Source: Archangiaceae bacterium | Lineage (GTDB): Bacteria > Myxococcota > Myxococcia > Myxococcales > Myxococcaceae | DNA: 64,000 bases | Direction: 5' to 3' | Assembly: GCA_016714225.1 (NCBI GenBank) | Contig: JADJNS010000014.1 | Coordinates: 1-64,000 of the forward strand | In this document: positions 45,687 through 57,572 of the stretch, piece after piece | Layout of the letters: each line of letters opens with the position of its first letter | How positions within the stretch are numbered: the stretch's first letter is position 1 | The notes under the pieces: model-generated | Seen by the model: the letters and a program-made list of their open reading frames with translations, nothing else | Database searches by the model: none | What the model was told of the DNA's origin: nothing | Position numbers and translations under genes: made by a program

Positions 45687-46565
45687 TCAAGATTCCGCTC
45701 CCGTTCCCCCCACGGCCCCCGCTCGTTCTCGGCGCTGCCCCGCACCGACTGCCGTCACCAGCGCGGCCGCGGCGAGACACACCGTCGTCACGCCCGAGGC
45801 CTCGGGCCCGAAGCCGCCGCCGCTGAAGAACGGGCCGTGCGCGCTGGCGGTGAGCAGCGAGCACCCCGCCTGAATGCCGCTCACGTTCTGGCCCCACACG
45901 AAGCCCTCGAACCAGTTCCACGCCAGGTGCGCGCCGATCGCCGGCCAGATGCTGTCGAAGCGCCAGGCCAGCGCACCGAACCAGACGCCCACCAGCGCCA
46001 CGTTGAGCGCGGCGGTGAGCGAGGCGTCGGGGTTGGTGAGGTGCAGCCCGCCGAACACCAGGGCGGTGCCGCCGATGGCGAAGAGCGGGTGCAGGCCGCG
46101 CGAGGCCGCCTTGAGCGCCGCGCCGCGCAGCCACAGCTCTTCGCCGAACGCGGTGGGGCCCAGGCACACCAGCTGGCGCAGGCCGAGCCAGGCGCGCTGC
46201 GAGCAGGTCGAGATGCCGACCGCGCCCGTGACGGCGGCCGAGATGCCGACGCTCAAGGTGAGCAGCAGCGCTGCGGAGACCAGGCCGACGACCACCAGCC
46301 GGGGGCGCTGGAACCCCGCGTCCTGGCCGAGCCAGCGAGCGGCAAACGTCGCGGCGAGGCCCGAGAGCAGGTTCGCCGAGGCGCCGAAGAAGAGCCGTGG
46401 GTCGTCGAGCCGGTACGGCGGGTGCGGCCCGAGCGCGAGCAGGTAGATGACGCCGTGCAGGCCCAGCGCCACCGCGACGGCGGTGAGGGTGAACGCGAGC
46501 ACCACCCAGCCCCAGCGCACCCGGCCGGTCGCGTCTCTCCACAGGGTGGCCCCCGGCTCGGTCAC
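45687..46565 (-). CDS. CPBP-family intramembrane metalloprotease
   Basis: 292 residues from GTG 46565 (no strong ribosome site; an upstream extension overlaps a repeat). About eight hydrophobic segments. CPBP (Abi/CAAX protease) motifs: FGEELWLRGA (EExxxR), FGGLHLTNPDAS (HxxxN-like) and IGAHLAWNW (H...N). Such enzymes cleave substrates in the membrane; in bacteria roles include bacteriocin immunity and regulated proteolysis. No bacteriocin gene is nearby. The N-terminal ~15 residues are uncertain. Confidence 0.83.
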   Translation of the reverse strand: MTEPGATLWRDATGRVRWGWVVLAFTLTAVAVALGLHGVIYLLALGPHPPYRLDDPRLFFGASANLLSGLAATFAARWLGQDAGFQRPRLVVVGLVSAALLLTLSVGISAAVTGAVGISTCSQRAWLGLRQLVCLGPTAFGEELWLRGAALKAASRGLHPLFAIGGTALVFGGLHLTNPDASLTAALNVALVGVWFGALAWRFDSIWPAIGAHLAWNWFEGFVWGQNVSGIQAGCSLLTASAHGPFFSGGGFGPEASGVTTVCLAAAALVTAVGAGQRRERAGAVGGTGAES

Positions 46566-46886
46566 GCCCGGGAGTGGACCATCGCGCCCACCGAACGCAA
46601 GTGCAGATCGTGGCACCCTGAACCGACACCGAGCAGGGTGAGCCCAAGTCGAACCCTGCCGACGCTCGCCGGAGGCTCGGGCAGCACGCACTCCATCGTA
46701 GAAATGTGCAAGACGGCTGTGCTTGAAACCTGGAGCATGCGGCGCTGAGGCTTCGTCGCGGCGACGTCAGGGTTCGACGGGGCTCACCCTGCTCGGTCTC
46801 GCATTTTTTCGACCGGGCTGCCTCCTCGTGACGAGCGCGGTGACCTCTGCCTGCCGCCCGTCGTCGCCTTTGCTACAAGTCTCGCC
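46566..46886. other. Gene-free 321 bp containing R1 copy 6
   Basis: No convincing gene. Bases 46612-46801 are R1 copy 6. The last 85 bp precede tsaC and include a T run (46804-46809), possibly the tail of a terminator or part of the promoter. Confidence 0.6.
46612..46801. repeat. R1 dispersed element, copy 6
   Basis: Starts GGCACCCTGA, contains CCCAAGTCGAACC, CACTCCATCGTA, GCTTGAAACCTGGAGCATGCGGCGC and ends CACCCTGCTCGGTCTCG. Diverged but collinear with copies 1 and 5. Confidence 0.6.
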
Positions 46887-47846
46887 GTGGACGCGCGGGT
46901 GAGCGAAGCGGTGACGGTGCTGCGGCGGGGCGGACTCGTGGCGGTGCCCACCGAGACCGTCTACGGCCTGGGCGCCGACGCCTCGAACGAGCTGGCGGTG
47001 CGGCGCATCTTCGCCGCCAAGGGCCGGCCGCTGTCGCACCCGCTCATCGTGCACCTCGCCGACGTGCAGGCCGCCAAGGCCTGGGGCCGAGAGCTGCCCA
47101 CCACCTTCGACACGCTGGCGCGCATCTTCTGGCCGGGCCCGCTCACCCTGGTGGTGCACCGCAGCGCGCTGGCCACCGACGCGGTGACCGGCGGCCAGCC
47201 CACCGTCGCGCTGCGCGTGCCTGATCATCCCCTCACGCTCGAGCTGCTCCACGCCTTTCGCGGCGGCATCGCGGCCCCCAGCGCGAACCGCTTCGGCAAG
47301 GTGAGCCCCACCACCGCCGAGCACGTGCGGCAAGAGCTGGGCACCGACGTCGACCTCATTCTCGACGGAGGCCCCTGCGCGGTCGGCGTCGAGTCGACCA
47401 TCGTCGACCTCACCCACCCCGAGCCGCGCATCTTGCGTCCCGGCGGAGTGTCGCGCGAAGACCTCGTGCGCGTGCTCGGCCGCCCGGTGCGGCTCGCCCA
47501 TGAGGCCTCTGACGTGCGCGCGCCCGGCATGCTCGAGTCGCACTACGCCCCGCGCGCCGGCGTGCTGCTGGTCGAGCGCGCTGCGCTCTACGACGAGGCG
47601 CAGAAGCGGGTCGCCGAGGGCAAGCGGGTGGCGGTGCTCGCCCCTGCGACCGCCCGGGTACCGGTGAAGGTGCACCGCGCCGAGGTGCCCGAAGACGCCG
47701 AGGGCTTCGCCCGCGAGCTCTACGCCAGCCTGCGCAGCCTCGACGCCGAGGGCTTCGACCTGGTCATCGCCGCGCTGCCCGACGAAAAGGGGCTGGGCCT
47801 GGCGGTGAGAGACCGGCTGCTCAAGGCCGCCGCACCGCGCGGCTGA
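46887..47846 (+). CDS. tsaC: L-threonylcarbamoyladenylate synthase (TsaC/Sua5 family)
   Basis: 319 residues, GTG start, the long Sua5-type form. YrdC domain (1-~205): GGLVAVPTETVYGLGADA, KGRPLSHPLIVHL, FWPGPLTLVV, GIAAPSANRFGKVSPTTAEHV, STIVDLTHPEPRILRPGGVSRE. A C-terminal Sua5 domain follows the linker APGMLESHYAPRA. Makes threonylcarbamoyl-AMP for t6A37 modification of ANN-decoding tRNAs. Converges on apaG with a 10-bp gap. Confidence 0.95.
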   Translation: MDARVSEAVTVLRRGGLVAVPTETVYGLGADASNELAVRRIFAAKGRPLSHPLIVHLADVQAAKAWGRELPTTFDTLARIFWPGPLTLVVHRSALATDAVTGGQPTVALRVPDHPLTLELLHAFRGGIAAPSANRFGKVSPTTAEHVRQELGTDVDLILDGGPCAVGVESTIVDLTHPEPRILRPGGVSREDLVRVLGRPVRLAHEASDVRAPGMLESHYAPRAGVLLVERAALYDEAQKRVAEGKRVAVLAPATARVPVKVHRAEVPEDAEGFARELYASLRSLDAEGFDLVIAALPDEKGLGLAVRDRLLKAAAPRG

Positions 47847-47856
47847 GACTGCTTCT

Positions 47857-48243
47857 TCAGTTCAGCGAGTTCGGCATGGTCAGCGCGAACTCGGCGATCT
47901 TCGCCTCGAAGGTCTGACCGTCGGGGCGCTCCATCGCGTAGCTGCCGCGCATGGTGCCGAACGGGGTGCGCAGCATCGCCCAGCTGGTGTACTCGAACGC
48001 CTCGCCCGGCTCGAGGCGCGGCTTCTTGCCGACCACGCCGTCGCCGCGCACCTCTTCGACGCGCCCGTTGGCGTCGGTGATGATCCAGTGGCGGCTCACC
48101 AGCTGCACGGTGGCGTTGCCCACGTTGGTGATCGACACCGTATAGGTGAAGGCGAACTGCCCAGACTGCGGCTGACTGCGCTCGGGCCAGAACGACGGCT
48201 TGACCGAGACGCGAACTCCGTCGGTGGTGGCGGTGGTCGACAT
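47857..48243 (-). CDS. apaG: ApaG family protein
   Basis: 128 residues, full length. Typical ApaG fold: FAFTYTVSITNVGNATVQLVSRHWIITDANGRVEEVRGDGVVGKKPRLEPGEAFEYTSWAMLRTPFGTMRGSYAME. The GDGVVGKxPxLxPGExFxYxS block is diagnostic. Small beta-sandwich protein linked in enterobacteria to divalent-cation efflux and Ap4A levels; biochemical role unsettled. TerC gene lies upstream on the same strand but is read separately (21-bp gap). Confidence 0.94.
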   Translation of the reverse strand: MSTTATTDGVRVSVKPSFWPERSQPQSGQFAFTYTVSITNVGNATVQLVSRHWIITDANGRVEEVRGDGVVGKKPRLEPGEAFEYTSWAMLRTPFGTMRGSYAMERPDGQTFEAKIAEFALTMPNSLN

Positions 48244-48264
48244 CGAAGAGTGCGCGACGCTACT

Positions 48265-49317
48265 TCATTCGCGGGGCTCGAGGCTCCTGTCCTCGACCGA
48301 GCCCTCGCGCCGCGCGGCGATCGACGCGGGCTCTCCGGCTACGCGGCGGTCATCGGCGATGGGGCCCTGGGCGTCGGCTTTCTTCGGCGGCCAGATCACC
48401 GACGCCAGCACCGAGGCGACGAGCGTCACCGCCACGAACGACAGGCTGATGATGATCAGCGGCACGTCGTAGGGGTCGAGCTCTGCGGCCCAGAACGTCT
48501 CGGCGCAGATCTTCAGCCCGACGAACGCCAGAATGATGCCCAGCCCCACCTTCAGGTAGTGGAACTTGTCCATCAGCGACGAGACCACGAAGAACAGCGA
48601 GCGCAGCCCCAAGATGGCGCAGACGTTCGAGGTGAACACCACGAACATGTCTTGGCTCACCCCCAGCGCCGCGGGAATCGAGTCGAGCGCGAAGATGAGG
48701 TCGGTGGTCTCGACCACCAGCAGAATGAGGAAGAGCGGCGTCACCACCCGCTTGCCCGCCTCGATGGCGAGGAACTTGATGCCGTGGTCCTCTTTCGCCA
48801 CCGGCAGCACCCGGCGCGCCCACTTGAGCACCGGGTTGTTCTCGGGGTCGACCTCTTCGTCGTTCTCGCCGGTGAAGAGCAGCTTCCACGCGGTGTAGAG
48901 CAAGAACGCGCCGAACCCGTACAGCAGCCAGTGAAAGCGCGCGATCGCCACCGCGCCCGCACCGATCAACACCGCGCGCAAGAAGAACGCGCCCAGCACG
49001 CCCCAGTACAAGAGCCGGTGCTGCGCGTCGGGCCGCACCTTGAAGTAGCCGAACACCAGAACGAAGACGAACAGGTTGTCGACCGAGAGCGCGTACTCGA
49101 GCACCCAGGCGGTGAGAAACGGCGCCGAGGCCCGCGTGCCGTAGAGGTAGTGCAGAAACCCCGCGAAGCCCAGCGACGCCAACACCCACAGCCCCACCCA
49201 CATCGCCGCGCCCTTGGTGCTGACCGACCCGCCGCGAACCTTCACCGCGCGGAGGTCGATGCCGATCAGCACCACGACCACTGCAAAAAAGCCGACCCAC
49301 AGCGCGGGAGTACCCAA
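48265..49317 (-). CDS. TerC/Alx-family integral membrane protein
   Basis: 350 residues from TTG 49317 (no better in-frame start). About nine hydrophobic helices. Family motifs: LEYALSVDNLFVFVLVFGYF and LVVETTDLIFALDSIPAALGVSQDMFVVFTSNVCAILGLRSLFF. TerC/Alx proteins handle metals (manganese export in well-studied members) and give tellurite or alkaline tolerance. The last ~40 residues are a charged, family-unrelated tail. Just upstream of apaG on the same strand, so they may be co-transcribed. Confidence 0.9.
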   Translation of the reverse strand: MGTPALWVGFFAVVVVLIGIDLRAVKVRGGSVSTKGAAMWVGLWVLASLGFAGFLHYLYGTRASAPFLTAWVLEYALSVDNLFVFVLVFGYFKVRPDAQHRLLYWGVLGAFFLRAVLIGAGAVAIARFHWLLYGFGAFLLYTAWKLLFTGENDEEVDPENNPVLKWARRVLPVAKEDHGIKFLAIEAGKRVVTPLFLILLVVETTDLIFALDSIPAALGVSQDMFVVFTSNVCAILGLRSLFFVVSSLMDKFHYLKVGLGIILAFVGLKICAETFWAAELDPYDVPLIIISLSFVAVTLVASVLASVIWPPKKADAQGPIADDRRVAGEPASIAARREGSVEDRSLEPRE

Positions 49318-49406
49318 AGCTGCGGCACCGTAGCAGCGTTCGCCCGCCGCGGTTGAATTCCTGAAGGTCAGGTAGAACCTCTTCCGCGCTCGAACGTTCC
49401 AACGCC

Positions 49407-52400
49407 ATGCTCCGTGTCACAAACCTCGCCGGCCTCGCGTTGACGCTGGCGATGACCACCTCCCAAGACCTCGGCGGCCCGACCCGGTACCTCACCCACA
49501 TCAGCCTCGACAAACCCGTCTACCAGCCGGGAGAGAAGGTGCTGGCGCGCGGCAGCGTGCTGGAGGCCGCCCAGCACACCCCGCTGCCGGGAAACATCGC
49601 CGTGCAGCTGCAGCTGCGCGGGCCCAAGGGAGAGGTGGTGGCCGGCGGCAACGCCCTCACCCAGGACGGGGTGTGGGGCTTCTCGTGGGAGGTGCCCTCG
49701 GAAGCAGCGGGCGGTGAGTACACGCTCTCGGCGAAGTACCCCTGGGTCGGGCACGCTCCGGCCGAGCGCAAGCTCGAGGTGCGCGTCTATCGCCCGCCGC
49801 GGCTCAAGTCGCAGATCACCTTTCTGCGCGACGGCTACGGCCCCGGCGACCCCGTCACCGCCACGCTCGAGACGAAGCGCGCCGAGGGCGGCTTCCCTCG
49901 AGGAGCCAGGGTCACCGCCATCGCGCGCGTCGACGGCGCCGAGGCCGCGCGGGTCATCTCGAAGGTCGACGACCAGGGCCGGTGCACGGTGAGCTTCGCG
50001 CTGCCCAGGAGCATCGCCCGCGGCGAAGGCTCGCTCGCCTTCGCCATCGAAGACGGCGGCGTGGTCGAGACCGCCACCAAGACCCTGCCGATTCTGCTGC
50101 AGACGGTCGACCTCACCGTGTTCCCCGAGGGTGGAGAGCTGATCTCGGGCCTGCCGATGCGGGTGTACTTCGAGGCCCGCACCCCCGCGAAGAAGCCGGC
50201 CGACCTGAAGGGCGTGGTGGTCGACGGCGACGGCGCCGAGGTGGCGAAGTTCCAGACCGAGCACGAGGGCCGCGGCCGCTTCGACTTCGTGCCCAGGGCA
50301 GGCGCCCGCTACGCGCTCAGGGTGCTCGAGCCCACCGGCATCAAGGGCACCTTCCCGCTGCCCGAGGTGAAGGCCGGCGGCGCCACGGTGCACGCGATGC
50401 GCGAGGTGTTCGAGCCGAACGCGGCGGTGGCGCTGCAGGTCTCGTCGACCGTCGCGGCGAAGGTGACGCTCTCGCAGCGCGAGCGCGAGCTGGGCTTCTC
50501 GCACGTCGCCGCGGGTAGCGGGCAGGCGGTCAGCATCGACCCCCGGGGCGCCGACGGGGTGCTCATCGCCACCGTCTGGGACAAGCAGGGCAACCCGCTC
50601 GCCGAGCGGCTGGTGTTCGTGCAGCCGGCGAAGCCGCTCAGCGTCAGCCTCGAGCTCGACCCGCAGCGCCACGTGCCGGGCGGCGCGATGAAGCTGAAGG
50701 TGAAGACCCTCTCGGGCGGCAAGCCGGTCTCGGCGGTGGTCGGGCTCACCGTCACCGACGACGCGGTGCTCGAGCTCATCGAGAAGCGCGAGCAGGCCCC
50801 GTCGCTGCCGGTGATGGTCTACCTGGAAGACGAGGTGCGCGAGCTCGCCGACGCGCACGTCTACCTCGACCCGAAGAACCCCAGGGCCGCGCTCGCCACC
50901 GACCTCTTGCTCGGCACCCAGGGCTGGCGCCGCTTCGCCCTGCTGAACCTCGCCGACTTCATCGCCGCCAACGGCGACGCCGCGCGCCGGGTGGTGGCGC
51001 TCAAGCTGGCGATGGTGGCCGAAGACCTCGACGGGGCGCCCGGCGCCGGCATGGGCCTGGGCCGGAGAATGCGGGCCGGGGCGATGCCCGACCTCGTTCC
51101 GCGAGCGCCCTCGGCGGCTCCGCCCCCGGCACCTGCGCCGGTGGCGGTGGCGAAGCCCGCGCCCCTGCCCGAGGTGCAGGCCCAGCAACAGCCCGACGTG
51201 CTGCGCGCGGCGGTGGGCCAGGGCGCCCGGGCCGAGCGCGCCCGCCGCGTCGCCGGAGAAGAGGCCGACCGCAAGGCGCTGCGCAGCGACTTCGTGGTGG
51301 TGCGCGAGTACGCGCACGCGCTGCGCCCCGGCCGCGCCCCCAACGACCGCGTCGACTTCACCGAGACGCTCTACTGGAGCGCCGGCACCAAGACCGACTC
51401 CCACGGCGAAGCGACGGTGACCTTCGCGCTCAACGACTCGGTGACCTCTTTTCGCGCCAGCGCAGGTGGCTTCACCACCGCCGGAGCGCTCGGCGGCGCC
51501 TCGCTGGTGTTCGACGTGACCCAGCCGTTCTACGTCGAGCCCAAGCTCCCGCTCGAGGTGACCGAAGGCGACGTCATTGCGCTGCCCATCGTGATGGTCA
51601 ACGGCACCGGCGAGCCGCTCGCCAACGCCACGCTGAGCGGCTCGCTCGTCGGCGCCGCGCCGGGCGCGCTGGGCAGACCGGTCTCGCTCGCGCCCGGCGC
51701 GCGGGTGCGGCAGGTCATCGAGGTGAAGGTGCCCGCCTCGAAGACGCCGCTCGAGGTGACGCTCACCGGCGCCGCGGGCGCGTACACCGACACGGTGAAG
51801 CGGCAGCTCCGCGTGAAGCCCAGGGGCTTTCCCTTCGAGAAGTCGTTCGGCGGGCTCTTGAAGGCCAGGGGCGCCGCGGTGCACGCGGTGACGATTCCCT
51901 CGTCGGCGGTGCCGGGCAGCGTCAGCGCCTTCGCCACCGTGTACCCCACCCCGCTCGCCAACCTCACCGAGGCGCTGGCGCGGCTGATTCAAGAGCCGTA
52001 CGGCTGCTTCGAGCAGACCAGCTCGACCAGCTACCCGCTCACCATGGCGCAGCAGTACTTCGTGAGCCACACCGGGGTGGACCCGCAGCTGGTGCAGCGG
52101 AGCAGAGAGACGCTCGACAAGGGCTACCAGCGGCTGGTCGGCTTCGAGTGCAGCGACAAGGGCTACGAGTGGTTCGGTGAGAACCCCGGCCACGAGGCGC
52201 TCAGCGCCTTCGGCCTCTTGCACTTCACCGACATGAGCAAGGTGCGCGAGGTCGATCAGAAGATGCTGACCAACACCCGCGCCTGGCTGCTCAAGCAGCG
52301 CGACGGCAGCGGCGGCTTCTCGCGCAAGCGCCGCGCGCTGCACACCTGGGTGGAAGACAAAGACAGCTCGAACGCGTACATCACCTGGGCGCTGCTCGAG

Positions 52401-53414
52401 AGCGGCGAGCGCGACGTGGCGAGAGAGGTCGCCTCGCTCGAAGAGGCCGCGCCCAAGAGCAAGAACAGCTACGTGTGGGCGCTGGCGGCGAACGCGATTC
52501 ACCTCTGGGGCGACCGGCCCAGGGCGGTGGCGCTGATGGAGAAGCTGGCCGCGGCCCAGCAGAAAGACGGCTCGGTGGGTCAGGCCACCCAGTCGATCGT
52601 CGGCAGCGGCGGTGAGGCGCTGGTGGTCGAGGCCACCTCGCTCGCCGCCCTGGCGTGGCTGCGCGAGCCGAAGTTCGCCGGCAACGTCGAGACCGCCATT
52701 CGCTACCTCGCCGACGTGTGCAAGGGCGGGCGCTACGGCTCGACCCAGAGCACGGTGCTCGCGCTGCGCGCCATCGTCGCGTACGACCGGCAGCGCGCGC
52801 GCCCCAAGGCGGCCGGCACGGTGCGGGTGCTCGTCGACGGCCAGCAGGTGGGCAGCGCGTTGAAGTTCGACGAGAAGACTCAAGGAGCCCTCAAGCTGCC
52901 CGAGCTCTCCGAGCTGCTCTCGCCGGGCGACCACCGCATCGAGCTGAAGATGGAGAACGGCAGTGAGATGCCCTACGCGCTGACGGTGAAGTACAGCGCG
53001 GTGACTCCCGCCAGCGCCAGAGAGACGAAGGTCGACCTGGCGGTTCGCCTTGCCACCAGCACGGTGGCCGAGGGCGAGACGCTCGAGGCGTTCGCCACCG
53101 TCACCAACCTGAGCGCTCAGAACCTGCCCACGGTGGTGGCCATCGTCGGCCTGCCGGGCGGGCTGGAGCCGCGCCACGACCAGCTCAAAGAGCTGGTGAA
53201 GAAGGGCACCGTCGATGCCTACGAGGTGCTGGGCCGCGACGTGGTGCTGTACTGGCGCGGCATGGAGAAGGGCCAGGTGCGCGAGGTGCCGCTCTCGCTC
53301 GTCGCCGCAGTGCCCGGGCGCTACGTGGGGCCGGCCAGCAGGGCGTACGAGTACTACACCGACGAATTCAAGAAGTGGAACGAAGGGCTCGCGGTGACGG
53401 TGACGCCGAAATAG
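49407..53414 (+). CDS. Bacterial alpha-2-macroglobulin-like protein with thioester motif
   Basis: 1,335 residues. N-terminal hydrophobic signal (weak), then MG-type beta domains (LTHISLDKPVYQPGEKVLARG, LKSQITFLRDGYGPGDPVTATLETKR), an Ala/Pro-rich linker (~565-600), the A2M core (FTETLYWSAGTKTDSHGEATVTFALNDSVTSFRASAGG), and a thioester motif C-x-E-Q at C867 (YGCFEQTSS) with the following helical barrel (GYEWFGENPGHEALSAFGLLHFTDM). Bacterial A2Ms trap attacking proteases in the periplasm. The usual partner penicillin-binding protein 1C is not adjacent; a TPR/cNMP gene follows after 13 bp. Confidence 0.88.
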   Translation: MLRVTNLAGLALTLAMTTSQDLGGPTRYLTHISLDKPVYQPGEKVLARGSVLEAAQHTPLPGNIAVQLQLRGPKGEVVAGGNALTQDGVWGFSWEVPSEAAGGEYTLSAKYPWVGHAPAERKLEVRVYRPPRLKSQITFLRDGYGPGDPVTATLETKRAEGGFPRGARVTAIARVDGAEAARVISKVDDQGRCTVSFALPRSIARGEGSLAFAIEDGGVVETATKTLPILLQTVDLTVFPEGGELISGLPMRVYFEARTPAKKPADLKGVVVDGDGAEVAKFQTEHEGRGRFDFVPRAGARYALRVLEPTGIKGTFPLPEVKAGGATVHAMREVFEPNAAVALQVSSTVAAKVTLSQRERELGFSHVAAGSGQAVSIDPRGADGVLIATVWDKQGNPLAERLVFVQPAKPLSVSLELDPQRHVPGGAMKLKVKTLSGGKPVSAVVGLTVTDDAVLELIEKREQAPSLPVMVYLEDEVRELADAHVYLDPKNPRAALATDLLLGTQGWRRFALLNLADFIAANGDAARRVVALKLAMVAEDLDGAPGAGMGLGRRMRAGAMPDLVPRAPSAAPPPAPAPVAVAKPAPLPEVQAQQQPDVLRAAVGQGARAERARRVAGEEADRKALRSDFVVVREYAHALRPGRAPNDRVDFTETLYWSAGTKTDSHGEATVTFALNDSVTSFRASAGGFTTAGALGGASLVFDVTQPFYVEPKLPLEVTEGDVIALPIVMVNGTGEPLANATLSGSLVGAAPGALGRPVSLAPGARVRQVIEVKVPASKTPLEVTLTGAAGAYTDTVKRQLRVKPRGFPFEKSFGGLLKARGAAVHAVTIPSSAVPGSVSAFATVYPTPLANLTEALARLIQEPYGCFEQTSSTSYPLTMAQQYFVSHTGVDPQLVQRSRETLDKGYQRLVGFECSDKGYEWFGENPGHEALSAFGLLHFTDMSKVREVDQKMLTNTRAWLLKQRDGSGGFSRKRRALHTWVEDKDSSNAYITWALLESGERDVAREVASLEEAAPKSKNSYVWALAANAIHLWGDRPRAVALMEKLAAAQQKDGSVGQATQSIVGSGGEALVVEATSLAALAWLREPKFAGNVETAIRYLADVCKGGRYGSTQSTVLALRAIVAYDRQRARPKAAGTVRVLVDGQQVGSALKFDEKTQGALKLPELSELLSPGDHRIELKMENGSEMPYALTVKYSAVTPASARETKVDLAVRLATSTVAEGETLEAFATVTNLSAQNLPTVVAIVGLPGGLEPRHDQLKELVKKGTVDAYEVLGRDVVLYWRGMEKGQVREVPLSLVAAVPGRYVGPASRAYEYYTDEFKKWNEGLAVTVTPK

Positions 53415-53427
53415 CGTTCGCCGGTAC

Positions 53428-55281
53428 ATGGTCACCGCGAACGAGCTGATCAAGCGCGCCGAGAAAGCCGAAGCAGAGAAGAACTTCATCGAGGCCGGCC
53501 CGCTGTACGAGCGCGCCGGAGACATCGAGCGGGCCATCGCCGCCTACCGCAAGGGGGGCGGCGTCGACCGCGCCGCGCTGCTGCTCGAGAGCACCGGCCG
53601 CGCCAAAGAAGCCGCCGCGCTGCTGCTGTCGGTGGGCAGCTACGAGAAGGCCGCGGCGATGTACGAGAAGACGAAAGACTACGCGAAGGCCGCGCACGCG
53701 CTGCTGCGCGCGAACCAGCGCGAGCGCGCCGCGGGCATGTACGAGCGCGCCGAGGCCTTCGAAGACGCGGCGAAAATCTACGTCTCGCTCGGCAACCACC
53801 GAAAGGCGATTCAGCTCTACCAGCAGGCCGGCCTGCAGGAGAAAGCCAACGAGCTGCAGGCGCAGGTGCCGCAAGAGACCGCGCGCGCCCCGGGCCTCGC
53901 CGCGCTCGACGCCAACATGGACCTCGCGGCAGCCGAGTACGTCGACTCAGGCAGGCTGGTCGACACCGTGGTGCAGCTCTTGCGCGCTGCGCGGGCGCAA
54001 GACGCCGCCAAGCTGTACGGCAACTGCCAGGAAGACATCGGCTACAACGTGCTGGCGGCGATCGCCGGTGACCGCGCGGTCGAGATGAAGGCGGCCGAGA
54101 TGTTCTACCTGGCGCGCGACTACGCCAAGGCGGGCCAGCTGCTCGAGAACCTCGAAGACTACCCCAAGGCCGCGGCGATGTACGAGCGCGCCGACGACGC
54201 GTACATGGCCGCCGAGATGTACACGCGCGCCGGCGACATGGGGAAGGCGGCCGAGATGTTCGAGAAGCACGGCAACTACCAGCAGGCCGCCGAGTTCTTC
54301 TTGAAGGTGAACAACTACGACAAGGCGGCGGTCAACTTCGAGAAGTCGGTGAACAACTTCGTGGCGGGCAAGCTGTACTTCCGCATGAACAAGATGAACA
54401 AGTCGCTGCAGCTCTTGCAGAAGGTGCAGCGCAACGAAGCGGCGTACTTCGAGGCCTGCCGGCTCATCGGCGAGATTCTGGCGCAGAACGGCTACCTCGA
54501 CCTGGCCATTCGCAAGTACCTCGAGGTGGTGCAGGCGGCGCAGCTGTCGAAAGACACCGCGCCGGTCTTCTACAACCTGGCGCGCACGCTCGAGCAGCGC
54601 GGCGCGGTGCCGCAGGCGATGAAAATCTATCAAGACCTGCTGGCCTGGCAGTTCGACTACAGCGACGTGAAGACGCGCATCGCGAGCCTGCAGTCGGGGC
54701 CTGCGCCCAAGATTCTCCCCGGCGCCCCGGCCGCGGGGGCGGCGCCGGTGCTCGAGGCCGCGCCGCAGCCGGTGGTGGCGGGCACGCCCGAGGCCGCGCC
54801 GCAGCCGGCGCTGGTGTCGATGATGGACGGGTTCGATTTCTTGAAGAGCACCCCGCTGTTCAAAGACCTCTCGCTCGACGAGATGAAGGCGGTCTACGCG
54901 GCGTGCGAGACGCAGAAGTTCGCGCCGGGCGCGGTGATGATCGAGCAGGGCCAGCCGGGCGAGTCGCTCTACGTGCTGCGCAAGGGCTCGGCGAAGGTGA
55001 CCCGGGTGGGCGCCGGCGGGGCCGAAGAGATGGTCGCGCGCATGGGGCCGGGCTCACCGGCCGGCGAGATGTCGCTGGTCGACGATGCGCCCACTTCGGC
55101 GCGGGTGACCGCCGAGAGCGAGGTCGACGCGTTCGTCATCAACCGGCCGCGCTTCGAGAAGCTCTTGGTGATGAACGACAAGATCGCGGTGAAGCTCTAC
55201 CGCTTCTTCGTGCAGACGCTGAGCAAGCGCCTGCGCGCCACCAGCGAGAACTTCGCCAAGGCCGCGCACGCGCAGCACTGA
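53428..55281 (+). CDS. TPR-like repeat protein with C-terminal cyclic-nucleotide-binding domain
   Basis: 617 residues. Residues ~5-425 are short helical repeats of about 20 residues (EAGPLYERAGDIERAIAAYRKGG, YEKAAAMYEKTKDYAKAAHALL, YPKAAAMYERADDAYMAAEMYTRAGDMGKAAEMF). After an Ala/Pro linker (~432-468), a cNMP domain follows (FLKSTPLFKDLSLDEMKAVYAACETQKFAPGAVMIEQGQPGESLYVL). Its phosphate-binding segment reads AGEMSLVDDAPTSARV: the Glu is kept, but the Arg that normally contacts the cyclic phosphate is Thr. It starts 13 bp after the A2M stop, so co-transcription is likely. Confidence 0.87.
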   Translation: MVTANELIKRAEKAEAEKNFIEAGPLYERAGDIERAIAAYRKGGGVDRAALLLESTGRAKEAAALLLSVGSYEKAAAMYEKTKDYAKAAHALLRANQRERAAGMYERAEAFEDAAKIYVSLGNHRKAIQLYQQAGLQEKANELQAQVPQETARAPGLAALDANMDLAAAEYVDSGRLVDTVVQLLRAARAQDAAKLYGNCQEDIGYNVLAAIAGDRAVEMKAAEMFYLARDYAKAGQLLENLEDYPKAAAMYERADDAYMAAEMYTRAGDMGKAAEMFEKHGNYQQAAEFFLKVNNYDKAAVNFEKSVNNFVAGKLYFRMNKMNKSLQLLQKVQRNEAAYFEACRLIGEILAQNGYLDLAIRKYLEVVQAAQLSKDTAPVFYNLARTLEQRGAVPQAMKIYQDLLAWQFDYSDVKTRIASLQSGPAPKILPGAPAAGAAPVLEAAPQPVVAGTPEAAPQPALVSMMDGFDFLKSTPLFKDLSLDEMKAVYAACETQKFAPGAVMIEQGQPGESLYVLRKGSAKVTRVGAGGAEEMVARMGPGSPAGEMSLVDDAPTSARVTAESEVDAFVINRPRFEKLLVMNDKIAVKLYRFFVQTLSKRLRATSENFAKAAHAQH

Positions 55282-55375
55282 GCATTCGGCTTTGGCTGCG
55301 GCCCGGCGCGTTCGGAAGCTCACCCGGGCCATACGACGACGCCGGCGCAGGCCGACGCAGCCGCTGCCCCTCGCG

Positions 55376-57529
<2,154 letters not shown>

Positions 57530-57572
57530 GGCTGCCTGCTCACCGCACGGGTAACGTTCGCGGCGCGAGCGG

